NCBI GenBank assembly: GCA_003165855.1
Contig: PMXH01000347.1
Location: 1-6,746 of the forward strand
Origin: Acidobacteriaceae bacterium
Lineage (GTDB): Bacteria > Acidobacteriota > Terriglobia > Terriglobales > Acidobacteriaceae
Reading direction: 5' to 3'
DNA: 6,746 nt
The translations under genes were made by a program, and so were the position numbers. Below, in pieces: positions 1 to 6,159 of this stretch; the stretch's first letter is position 1; each line of letters starts with the position of its first letter. A model generated the notes under the pieces. It was given only the letters and a program-made list of their open reading frames with translations. It ran no database searches and was not told where the DNA came from.

Positions 1-1198
1 CCAGGTCGTGCAGATTGGCGGTGGAAGACTCCATTTTTGTGCGTGTGGCTTCGATATTTTTCTGCGCGATCTCGTACTCAAGTTGAGCTACATCTCGCGC
101 CGCCTGCATCTGGGTGACGGATCGCTCCAGGCGTAAGGTTTCTTCGGAGACTTGGTTGCGCGTAGCCTCCGCCTGCTTGGTAGCTTTCAGCGCCTCCGAC
201 TCCGCCTCTTGCACGCGCGCGTGTTGCGCAAGGTTCAAGAAGGGCAGATGGATCGCAATTCCCACCGTGGCGTTGTTGGGCTGGAAGCTGCCCGGCTGAT
301 AGTAGTGATCATAGTTGTTGTAGGTGGCGAGGTTGGCGTATTGAGCGGCAAAATCAACACTCGGCCACAAAGACTTGCGTTCTCCTTTTACCCGAATGTA
401 TTGCGCGCGGGCGTGTTCTACGGCGGCCTGCACCACGGGGTTCGCGTCCGTGCTTTTGACTAAGAGGTCGTCTTCTAGCTGAGCCGGTTGATTGACCGGA
501 GGCAAAGCGGGCAGGGACTCGGGATCTATTTCGATGGAGGAAAGTGGAAGTCCGGTGAGGCGGGAAAGATGCTCGCGGAGAACGTCGGCTGCGCCGCCGG
601 ATTCAGCCAGGCGCAAACGCACACGGGCGACCGATAAACGAGCTTTGCTGCCGTCCATTTCGCTGTCGATGCCTTCTTTGATGCGCTGAATCACGGCGGC
701 TTGCATTCCCTGGGCCGCAGCTTCGGCTTCGCGCAAGCCGCTCAAACGCCGTTCCCATTTGGCGAGCTCGGCATAACTCAAGACGGTGTCCTGAATGATC
801 TGGTTTCGCTGGTCCTTGATGTGCAGGTTGCTAACCGTGACGTCGGACTGCGAGGCGTGAATAAAATCCCTCAACGCGGGATTGAGGAGCGCGGACTGAG
901 CGGTTAGATTGAAAAGCGAAGGAGCGGCGCCTTCGAGGCTGAGCGGAAAACCATCGGACCATCCAAGTCCGGCACCCGCGTTCAATTGGGGGATGTAGCT
1001 GTTGCGCAGTTCGCGATAGCTGGCGGAGGCGTGGTGTTGATCGGCGGCAGCGATGTCGACGCCAGTGGCGTGGCTCAGCGCGAGTTCCACCGCGTGATGG
1101 AGGGTGAGGGGTTCGGCCAGCAGGGAAGCGGGCAGGAAGAGGAGTGTCGCCAATAAGAACATGGGAACGCGCGGGCCGCAGCATGATTTGATCTTCAT
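1..1198 (-). CDS. TolC-family outer-membrane efflux protein (3' end outside window)
   Basis: Outer-membrane channel component of an efflux or type I export system; family members form trimeric beta-barrel/alpha-barrel tunnels that dock to an RND, MFS or ABC pump through a periplasmic adaptor. I translated the minus strand from ATG at 1198: 399 codons stay open to the window edge. Residues 1-28 are a signal peptide (basic start, hydrophobic core, cleavage after LLA), with no lipobox, so it is not a lipoprotein. An N-terminal LHHAVELAL helix, a first OEP repeat to about residue 215, and a second repeat with the beta-strand segment ATVGIAIHLPFLN (310-322) followed by a long charged, Ala/Glu-rich coiled coil fit the family. 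GAAGGTG just upstream is a good ribosome binding site for this start; Met13 is a weaker alternative. The family is sure, but the substrate cannot be told, because the pump and adaptor genes, if adjacent, lie off the left edge. Confidence 0.93.
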   Translation of the reverse strand, partial: MKIKSCCGPRVPMFLLATLLFLPASLLAEPLTLHHAVELALSHATGVDIAAADQHHASASYRELRNSYIPQLNAGAGLGWSDGFPLSLEGAAPSLFNLTAQSALLNPALRDFIHASQSDVTVSNLHIKDQRNQIIQDTVLSYAELAKWERRLSGLREAEAAAQGMQAAVIQRIKEGIDSEMDGSKARLSVARVRLRLAESGGAADVLREHLSRLTGLPLSSIEIDPESLPALPPVNQPAQLEDDLLVKSTDANPVVQAAVEHARAQYIRVKGERKSLWPSVDFAAQYANLATYNNYDHYYQPGSFQPNNATVGIAIHLPFLNLAQHARVQEAESEALKATKQAEATRNQVSEETLRLERSVTQMQAARDVAQLEYEIAQKNIEATRTKMESSTANLHDL

Positions 1199-1350
1199 GA
1201 TTGTCACCTTCGGAGCATCTGGGAAGATTCTACGGATAATCTGATGCGGGAGAAATGATAAGGATGAGTCGGAGGGCGGGGGCGGCGGTCCGTGGAATTA
1301 TCATGCAGCCTGGGTGGGCCAGCCCCGGAGTGATCGACGCGATTCTCGAA

Positions 1351-1378
1351 GTACCCAGTACCCGGTACCGAGTACCCA
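1351..1378. repeat. Four tandem GTACCCA-type heptamers
   Basis: Four contiguous 7-base units read GTACCCA, GTACCCG, GTACCGA, GTACCCA. This is an exact heptameric phase with single-base variants, of the short-tandem-repeat kind. The flanking stretch 1199-1350, upstream of the TolC-family gene, contains that gene's ribosome binding site but no other coding region that I can support, and I found no convincing -35/-10 pair for it. Function unknown; it may simply be a slippage-prone intergenic repeat. Confidence 0.75.
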
Positions 1379-1428
1379 GCGAAGGCGTTGCTGCACCTTC
1401 GGGGCCTATTGAGTGTGCGTGAGAACTC

Positions 1429-1612
1429 GTGCCGTCCCCTTCGGGACTCGCTCCACCCTGCTACTTCTTCCCCGCGCTTACGGGCCGTTACGAGACGCGT
1501 GCCGTCCGCTGAAGCGGACTCGGTCGATTCCGCTTTCAGCTTCCCGGCACTGCCGTGCCGGGCTTTCCCATGCCGCCGCTTCGCGGCTGACTCGTCGCCC
1601 GGTTGCGGCTCC
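1429..1612. repeat. Tandem hairpin repeat, period about 70 bp, 2.5 copies
   Basis: Three copies of a TGCCG-[stem-loop]-ACTCG unit begin their stems at 1434, 1504 and 1575, so they are spaced 70 and 71 bases apart. The stems differ but stay paired: GTCCC/GGGAC with loop CTTC; GTCCGC/GCGGAC with loop TGAA; GCCGC/GCGGC with loop TTC. Between copies sits a second element starting CTTCCC; in the middle copy it forms an 8-bp perfect hairpin CCCGGCAC-TGCC-GTGCCGGG (1543-1562), and in the first copy a weaker CCCG/CGGG stem. Stem changes that keep pairing suggest selection on structure. No protein reading frame here looks real. It resembles palindromic intergenic repeat families seen in Acidobacteriota, though I cannot name it. 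Confidence 0.7.
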
Positions 1613-1700
1613 TTTTTCTGATTCCGAAAAAATCTTGTCAATAGGCAGGAATTACACGATCGAGGTTATGTCATGGAAAATAAAGGGAAAATATTTTTGG

Positions 1701-1724
1701 AACTGCATGCAAATATGTGCAGTT
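1701..1724. promoter_or_regulatory. Operator-like inverted repeat AACTGCA-N10-TGCAGTT
   Basis: Perfect 7-bp arms (1701-1707 and 1718-1724) separated by 10 bases, centred about 32 bases upstream of the -10 box at 1742. The right arm lies exactly where a -35 element would be. This is the size and position of a dimeric repressor or activator site for the nuclease promoter. The regulator is unknown, and chance occurrence in an AT-rich stretch cannot be excluded. Confidence 0.45.
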
Positions 1725-1738
1725 TTAGCTATGCCGTA

Positions 1739-1747
1739 TGATATAAT
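1739..1747 (+). promoter_or_regulatory. Extended -10 promoter TGATATAAT for the nuclease gene
   Basis: A consensus TATAAT (1742-1747) is preceded by TG one base upstream, which is the extended -10 arrangement and explains the absence of a good -35. It sits in a stretch of about 31% G+C (hand count, 1641-1780) between GC-rich neighbours. The predicted start near 1754 gives a leader of about 95 bases before the ATG at 1849. Confidence 0.6.
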
Positions 1748-1781
1748 AGAATTATAGAGTAGAAATTCAAAAAAAATACAT

Positions 1782-1820
1782 AAGGCGTGGCCGCTCTTCA
1801 TTGAGCAGGGGCCGCGCCTT
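1782..1820 (+). terminator. Leader hairpin with T-rich tail (attenuator or terminator-like)
   Basis: AAGGCG-T-GGCC-GCTC pairs with GAGC-(AGG bulge)-GGCC-G-CGCCTT, giving a stem of about 15 pairs including one T-G wobble and a 6-base loop TTCATT. It is followed by TTTCGTGTTTTT (to 1830). It lies between the -10 box and the ribosome binding site of the nuclease gene. As an intrinsic terminator its T-tract is interrupted, so it could attenuate transcription, protect the 5' end of the mRNA, or end transcription from upstream. Confidence 0.55.
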
Positions 1821-1836
1821 TCGTGTTTTTGGAGAC

Positions 1837-1842
1837 GAGGAG
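1837..1842 (+). promoter_or_regulatory. Ribosome binding site GAGGAG that fixes the nuclease start
   Basis: GAGGAG lies 6 bases before ATG 1849. The frame is open further upstream to a TTG at 1801, but that TTG sits in the leader hairpin loop and has no ribosome binding site, so 1849 is the better start. Confidence 0.8.
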
Positions 1843-1848
1843 AGCGAG

Positions 1849-2346
1849 ATGGGGCAACGCGGTGCTCAGTTTAAGAATGCAAAGGAGCGGAGAGAGTGGG
1901 CGGAGGTCCGGTTTTTGGCGCGGGCGATGGAACAACGGTTCCGAGTGGCGAAGTTGTGGGGAGATTCGGCGCCGTATGACTTGATGGTGGAGCGGGACGG
2001 GCGGGCGTTTCGGGTGCAGGTGAAATCGACGATGAGGCGGCCGAAGGGAGGGGCGTATCCGTGCCATGTGCCGGCAGGGGAGAGGCGGGTGCATATGCTG
2101 GAGGAGATTGATTTTGTGGCGGCGTATATTATCCCGCTGGATTTGTGGTACATCATCCCGGCGGGGGTGGTGGCGAAGCGGAAGGGAAGTATCTGGCTGG
2201 CGCCGTGGAACCGGCGGAGCAAGTATGAACGATATCTGGAAGCGTGGCATTTGTTGCGGAGGTGGAGAGGAGAGAAGAAGTCGGCGGAAGGTTTGAGGCA
2301 AGGGAGGAATGGGGAAGTGGGTATGGATAGGTCCCTCAGGGGCTGA
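1849..2346 (+). CDS. Free-standing PD-(D/E)XK nuclease, group I intron endonuclease-like
   Basis: A 165-residue protein whose core matches the PD-(D/E)XK fold of the family named for the homing enzyme I-Ssp6803I (PDDEXK_5). Visible motifs: an N-terminal helix with acidic residues (Glu13, Glu16, Glu19 in KERREWAEVRFLARAM), then APYDLMVE with the metal-binding Asp44, then FRVQVKS with Gln57 and Lys59. The Gln in the usual D/E position is, as I recall, typical of this family. DFVAAYIIPLDLWYIIPA (88-105) is a characteristic strand/helix block. A basic tail follows, and the last residues and stop codon are contributed by a palindromic repeat starting at 2334. No group I intron or split host gene is visible, so it is an orphan; it may be a domesticated nuclease, a DNA repair or defence protein, or a selfish gene. 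It has its own AT-rich promoter and leader hairpin and is convergent with the phosphorylase gene. Confidence 0.78.
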   Translation: MGQRGAQFKNAKERREWAEVRFLARAMEQRFRVAKLWGDSAPYDLMVERDGRAFRVQVKSTMRRPKGGAYPCHVPAGERRVHMLEEIDFVAAYIIPLDLWYIIPAGVVAKRKGSIWLAPWNRRSKYERYLEAWHLLRRWRGEKKSAEGLRQGRNGEVGMDRSLRG

Positions 2347-2401
2347 AGCCTGCGGGTGTGATGGGGGCTGATCTCAGCGCTGAAAGCGCTGGGCCACCCA
2401 A
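2334..2401. repeat. 68-bp palindromic intergenic repeat, copy 1
   Basis: Order of parts: CCTCAGGGGCTGAAGCC (with the small hairpin GGCT-GA-AGCC), a 14-base variable spacer, GGGCTGAT, then AGCGCT-GAA-AGCGCT, then GGGCCACCCA. Copy 2 at 2569 has the same parts and total length. The TGA at 2344-2346 inside this copy is the stop codon of the nuclease gene. Confidence 0.85.
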
Positions 2402-2437
2402 GAACCACACTCCATGGGTTCGTGGTAGTGGGTAGGG

Positions 2438-2493
2438 ATCCTTCGACTGCGCATTTGCTATCGCTTTGCGATAGCAAATGCTTCGCTCAGGAT
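2438..2493. repeat. Long perfect palindrome, 14-bp arms with 3-base loop
   Basis: GCATTTGCTATCGC (2451-2464) and its exact reverse complement (2468-2481) flank TTT. Outer 5-bp arms ATCCT (2438-2442) and AGGAT (2489-2493) also pair, across 8- and 7-base unpaired spacers. The outer sequence (CCTTCGACTGCGC ... CTTCGCTCAGGATGACA) resembles a common dispersed intergenic repeat. As RNA it would form a very stable hairpin between the convergent genes, so a bidirectional terminator role is possible, although no T-tract follows on the plus strand. Confidence 0.8.
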
Positions 2494-2568
2494 GACAAAG
2501 CAGAGTGGACTGCGGCGATAATTGGGACGTTGCCCGGGTGGGGGGCGTGCAGCGGGTTTAGGGACGTA

Positions 2569-2636
2569 CCTCAGGGGCTGAAGCCCTCAGCGTTGGCGTG
2601 GGCTGATCGCAGCGCTGAAAGCGCTGCGCCACCCAA
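2569..2636. repeat. 68-bp palindromic intergenic repeat, copy 2
   Basis: Second copy of the element at 2334, 235 bases downstream in the same orientation. CCTCAGGGGCTGAAGCC and AGCGCTGAAAGCGCT are identical in the two copies, while the 14-base spacer between the two hairpin regions is largely different. Just after it, GCGC-TGAA-GCGC (2646-2657) is a further small hairpin of the same style. No gene is supported in 2347-2705. Confidence 0.85.
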
Positions 2637-2705
2637 AATCCTTATGCGCTGAAGCGCCGCTCTTCCACGGTACCTTACGCGGCTGTCCCCACATAACGAG
2701 GGGCG

Positions 2706-5417
2706 TTACCAGGAGGATCGCAGGTCGCTGGAGACGCCGCCGGCGGCGGGGACGTAGCATTTCAGGGTGTAATCCATCACCATGCGATCGGCATTGAAGC
2801 GCCAGCCGAGAGTGCGGATGGTGCGCTTCATGCGCTTGATCCATCCACGGGGCAGGCCGTCGCGATCACGCTGGTAGAACAACGGAATCACTTCTTCCCG
2901 AAGGGTGCGGTGGAGATCCTCGCCGTCGCGCTTGTCATGCACGCTCATGTTGGAGTGGGTTCTGCCGGTGCCGATGGAGAAGCCGTTCATACCGTCATAG
3001 GCCTCGGCCCACCAGCCGTCGGGAACGGAAAGATTGAGACCGCCGTTCAAGACGACCTTTTGACCGCTGGTACCGGAGGCTTCAAGGGGACGGCGCGGGT
3101 TGTTCAGCCAGACATCGACGCCCTGGACGAAATAACGTCCGACGTTGATGTCATAGTCTTCGACGAAGACAAACTTATCGGCGAAGCGGGGATTTCGCAT
3201 CAATTCGGCAATCTGCTGCAGAACTTTCTTGCCGGGCTCGTCGTGGGGATGGGCTTTGCCGGCGAAGACGAACTGCACGGGGCGTTTGGGATCGTTGACC
3301 ATGGAGGCCAGGCTCTCAATGTCGCTGAGAATCAGGTTGGCGCGCTTGTAGGTGGCGAAGCGGCGGGCGAATCCGATGGTGAGAGCGTCTGGACTGAGCA
3401 CGCTGCCGAGTCTCTGCAAACTCTCGCGGGATTCGGAGCGGCGGCGAGCTTGTTCGACAGCGCGGCGGCGGACGAACTCGAGAAGCTGGGATTTGAGGCT
3501 AAGGTGAGTCTCCCAGAGTTCGCCGTCATCGACGTTCTCAATGCCTTCCCAGATTTTGGCTTCGCTCGAGTGCTGGTGCCAATTGGTGCCGAGATGGCGG
3601 TCGTAGAGGCGGAACATCTGGGGAGCGAGCCAGGAGGGAACGTGAACTCCGTTGGTGATGTGACCGATGGGAACTTCGTCTTCGGGCTTGCCGGGGCAGA
3701 GGCCAGTCCACATGGCGCGGGAGACTTCGCCGTGGAGGGCGGAGACGGCGTTGGCGCGGCGCGAGAGTCTGAGGCCGAGCACGGTCATGCAGAAAGTTTC
3801 CTGGGAGTCGCCGGGCTTCTCGCGTCCGAGGCCCATCAGGCTTTCGGGGGAAAGGCCGAGGCCGTCACGCAGAGGTCCAAGATGCTCTTCGATGAGATCG
3901 GCATCGAAGCGATCATGACCGGCGGGGACGGGAGTGTGGGTGGTGAAGACGACTTCGCGGGAGACACGGGGCACGGCGATCTCGAAGCCAATGCCTTCTT
4001 CCTCCATGCTGCTGCGAACCGCTTCCAGCACGGCAAACCCGCTGTGGCCTTCGTTCAAGTGGAGAACGCCGGGGGTGATGCCCATGGCTTTGAGGGCGCG
4101 GAAACCGCCGACGCCGAGCAGCAATTCCTGGCGGATGCGAGTGCGAGCGTCACCGCCATAGAGGCGGGAAGTGAGGCCGCGGTCGTCGGGAGCATTGTCT
4201 TCGACATCGGAATCGAGCAGGAAGAGGTCGCAGCGGCCGACTTTGACGCGCCAGACCTTGGCATGGATGGAACCGCTGCGGGTCTCGATTTGCACGGCGA
4301 CGGGGCGGCCGTTCTTGCCGATGGCAACCTGCAAAGGCAATTGGGTGACGTCGGTTTCGAGGTATTCTTCCTGCTGCCAGCCGTCACGATCGAGGCGCTG
4401 GCGAAAATATCCCTGGCCGTAGAACAGGCCGATGCCGACGAGGGGAATGGCGAGATCGGAGGCGCTCTTAATGTGATCTCCGGCAAGAACGCCGAGGCCA
4501 CCGGAATAGACGGGAAGGGATTCGTGGATTCCGAATTCGGCGGAGAAATAGGCTACGGGACAAGGCCGGAGGACTCCGGCATGCCTTGCGCCCCAGGTGC
4601 GATCGGCCAGAAGATATTCCTGTAAGCGGCGATAGGCGTAGTTAATGCGGCTGTGAAGCACGAGTTCGGCGGCGCGGCTTTCCAGTTTGGCGAGAGGAAA
4701 TTCGGCGAGCAGGGAAACCGGATTCTGGTTGAGCTGCCGCCAGCGGACTGGGTCGAGATCGCGGAACAAGCTTACGGCATCGTGGTCCCAACTCCACCAC
4801 AGGTTGCGAGCCAGAGCCCACAGGCGTTCCTGGGCGGGCGCGATGAAGCGATCAAGGGTGCGGGCTTCGCTGACTACGGGCGCGACCTGGGCGGCGGCTT
4901 GAGCCAGCATGTGAATCTCATCCTCGCGGAAAACCCGAGCCTCGATGGTTTGAACCACCAGAACGCCCTGCAGGACGCCGCGGTCAATGAGCGGAACTCC
5001 GAGGAAGGACTGGTAGGCATCTTCGCCGGCTTCGCGGAAGTACTTGAAGCGCGGGTGATTGTGGGCTTGTTCGACGGCGACGGGACGCACCTGTTCCGCG
5101 ACCAAGCCGGCCAAGCCTTCGTGGATTGCCATGCGCAGACTGCCGATGCAATCGCGCTGAAGGCCGACGGTTGCGGCCAGCACCAGATTGGCGCGGTCGG
5201 GTTCGAGCAGATAGGCGGAACAGACTTCGGTCTGAAAGCGCTTGGCGATCAAGTCGACGACGTTCATCAGGGTCTCGGCGGGTTGGCCCTCCTTGGCGGC
5301 AAGGTTAGCGATCTCCTCCAGCGTGAGAACGTGCGTGACCTCGCGCTGGCGGCCCGTTAAGTCCGAGTCTTGCACCGCGTCGTGATTCTGATCCAATTCC
5401 AGGCTCTCTGGTTCCAT
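2706..5417 (-). CDS. glgP: Alpha-glucan (glycogen/maltodextrin) phosphorylase with N-terminal GAF domain
   Basis: Cytoplasmic GT35 enzyme of 903 residues that releases glucose-1-phosphate from glycogen or maltodextrins using phosphate and PLP. Residues about 31-185 form a GAF domain with HPRFKYF (121-127) and SFLGVPLI (137-144), closely resembling the GAF of PtsP (EI-Ntr). Residues about 190-290 are the DUF3417 region (LWALARNLWWSWDHDA). The catalytic part is of the TM1168/actinobacterial GlgP subtype: YFSAEFGIHESLPVYSGGLG (290-309), HLNEGHSGF (His458), TTHTPVPAGHDRF, GFARRFATYKRA (Arg685/686, Lys691), FAGKAHPHDEPGK, and EASGTSGQK with the PLP lysine at 787. It stops soon after the MVMDYTLKCY motif, so it lacks the long C-terminal extension of mycobacterial GlgP. 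The ATG is followed by an intact GAF domain but has a poor ribosome binding site (AGGA touches the ATG). All catalytic motifs I can recognise are intact. Glycogen-synthesis genes are not in the window. Confidence 0.96.
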   Translation of the reverse strand: MEPESLELDQNHDAVQDSDLTGRQREVTHVLTLEEIANLAAKEGQPAETLMNVVDLIAKRFQTEVCSAYLLEPDRANLVLAATVGLQRDCIGSLRMAIHEGLAGLVAEQVRPVAVEQAHNHPRFKYFREAGEDAYQSFLGVPLIDRGVLQGVLVVQTIEARVFREDEIHMLAQAAAQVAPVVSEARTLDRFIAPAQERLWALARNLWWSWDHDAVSLFRDLDPVRWRQLNQNPVSLLAEFPLAKLESRAAELVLHSRINYAYRRLQEYLLADRTWGARHAGVLRPCPVAYFSAEFGIHESLPVYSGGLGVLAGDHIKSASDLAIPLVGIGLFYGQGYFRQRLDRDGWQQEEYLETDVTQLPLQVAIGKNGRPVAVQIETRSGSIHAKVWRVKVGRCDLFLLDSDVEDNAPDDRGLTSRLYGGDARTRIRQELLLGVGGFRALKAMGITPGVLHLNEGHSGFAVLEAVRSSMEEEGIGFEIAVPRVSREVVFTTHTPVPAGHDRFDADLIEEHLGPLRDGLGLSPESLMGLGREKPGDSQETFCMTVLGLRLSRRANAVSALHGEVSRAMWTGLCPGKPEDEVPIGHITNGVHVPSWLAPQMFRLYDRHLGTNWHQHSSEAKIWEGIENVDDGELWETHLSLKSQLLEFVRRRAVEQARRRSESRESLQRLGSVLSPDALTIGFARRFATYKRANLILSDIESLASMVNDPKRPVQFVFAGKAHPHDEPGKKVLQQIAELMRNPRFADKFVFVEDYDINVGRYFVQGVDVWLNNPRRPLEASGTSGQKVVLNGGLNLSVPDGWWAEAYDGMNGFSIGTGRTHSNMSVHDKRDGEDLHRTLREEVIPLFYQRDRDGLPRGWIKRMKRTIRTLGWRFNADRMVMDYTLKCYVPAAGGVSSDLRSSW

Positions 5418-5727
5418 TCCTAATCTTATTCTGACCTTTCTGTTTTTTGGGCAGTACTGTTGGTCACGTCCGGTGGGAGCACCTACTTGGACATCCCCGC
5501 CAGCAAGCGACCATCTGGCGCTTCATGAGAGGACGGTAAGAGTGCGCGGTTGTTCAGCAAAACACACAACCGCTGCATCGCCTGGGGCTTGCGCGTGCTT
5601 CCCTCCTTAGATTCACTCTAGGTGGGCGGGCAAACCGAGTCCAATCGAAATTACTGATGGTAGCGATAAGGCTAAGGGGAAAAGAGTAAGGAATCATGGG
5701 AAAAGCGAAGGATAGCAGGGATCTGGT
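5418..5727. other. Gene-free spacer between the hypothetical gene and the phosphorylase
   Basis: I see no credible coding region here. Short open stretches on both strands lack ribosome binding sites or family resemblance. The only clear structure is the hairpin at 5543-5577. On the minus strand this is the leader side of the phosphorylase gene, but I cannot point to a convincing -35/-10 pair. Confidence 0.6.
5543..5577. repeat. Inverted repeat in the phosphorylase leader
   Basis: GCGGTTGT (5546-5553) pairs perfectly with ACAACCGC (5566-5573). The stem continues as TGC/GCA across one bulged T (5574), giving about 11 pairs around a 12-base loop. It lies about 130 bases upstream of the phosphorylase ATG and could be an mRNA structure, a terminator remnant of the upstream gene, or a protein site. 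Confidence 0.5.
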
Positions 5728-6141
5728 TTAAAGGCCGCGGAACAGTAGTTCTTCCAGAGCCATGCGCCGCACTTGCCAGGAGTCGCGCTGCTCGCCGTTC
5801 ACGCTCAGCTGGCACTTGCCCGCGTCATCGAAGGTCAGAGTCACGTCGAACATGGGACTGCCGATGCCATCGCGCACCAGGATGGCGTGCTCGGCAAGGG
5901 TGAATATTACGGAGCGCTGGACATCGTTGGCTTTCAGAAGAACAGAGAAGTCGTCGCCATGCTCGGACACGGAAAACTCATAGGGAGAATTCTTGGGGCG
6001 AAGGGCGTTGCGTGTCTTAATGTCCGCTTCGATTTGTAATCGAAGCGCCTTGAATACATTGGGGAGGGAGCACGAGGAACGCTGGGTGACCCAGTCGAAC
6101 TTGGAGGTACTCTGCTGCGCTTGGTCGGCTTCGTCGGTCAT
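5728..6141 (-). CDS. Conserved-looking hypothetical protein, 137 residues
   Basis: I do not recognise a named family. The product is soluble, with no signal peptide or membrane segment. A polar N-terminal 12 residues precede FDWVTQRSSCSLPNVFKAL and an amphipathic helix (to about residue 48). Then come several predicted beta strands (YEFSVSEHG, FSVLLKA, RSVIFTLAEHAILVRDG, MFDVTLTFDDAGKCQLSVNG) and a final helix WQVRRMALEELLF. This helix-sheet-helix layout suggests a small alpha/beta domain. The start is strongly supported: GGAGGT (6147-6152) lies 5 bases before the ATG. Codon use is like that of its neighbours. It is on the same strand as the phosphorylase, but the gap is 310 bases, so a shared transcript is only possible. 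Function unknown. Confidence 0.75.
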   Translation of the reverse strand: MTDEADQAQQSTSKFDWVTQRSSCSLPNVFKALRLQIEADIKTRNALRPKNSPYEFSVSEHGDDFSVLLKANDVQRSVIFTLAEHAILVRDGIGSPMFDVTLTFDDAGKCQLSVNGEQRDSWQVRRMALEELLFRGL

Positions 6142-6159
6142 GCTTTACCTCCAGATTGC

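Noticed and set aside
1390..1620. CRISPR array (regular about 70-bp spacing)
   Set aside because: Repeats are degenerate hairpins with different stems, spacers are themselves related, and no cas genes are visible.
1204..1641. 145-codon open frame on the minus strand
   Set aside because: It runs through the heptamers and the hairpin array, and its Arg/Ser-rich translation reflects the repeats, not a protein.
1413..1757. 114-codon open frame on the plus strand
   Set aside because: It crosses the hairpin array and then the AT-rich promoter region, where the composition changes abruptly; no ribosome binding site.
1801..1848. Upstream TTG start extending the nuclease by 16 residues
   Set aside because: The TTG lies in the leader hairpin loop without a ribosome binding site, whereas ATG 1849 has GAGGAG at ideal spacing.
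1866..2477. 203-codon open frame on the minus strand
   Set aside because: Antisense to the nuclease and running into the repeats; Ser/Pro/Arg-rich with no recognisable domain.
2910..4625. 571-codon open frame on the plus strand
   Set aside because: It is antisense to the phosphorylase, whose minus-strand frame carries every catalytic motif. The Gly/Ala/Glu-rich translation has no family resemblance; GC-rich codon bias commonly opens such frames.
4653..5360. 235-codon open frame on the plus strand
   Set aside because: Antisense to the GAF and DUF3417 part of the phosphorylase; same explanation.
5615..5665. GGGCAAACC resembling the core of a c-di-GMP-I riboswitch
   Set aside because: The second conserved half (GACGCAAAGCC-like) and the tetraloop-receptor arrangement are absent, and the orientation does not suit the flanking minus-strand genes.
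5696..5731. 11-codon plus-strand frame with an AAGGA ahead of it
   Set aside because: Too short to support, and no plus-strand gene follows for it to act as a leader peptide.
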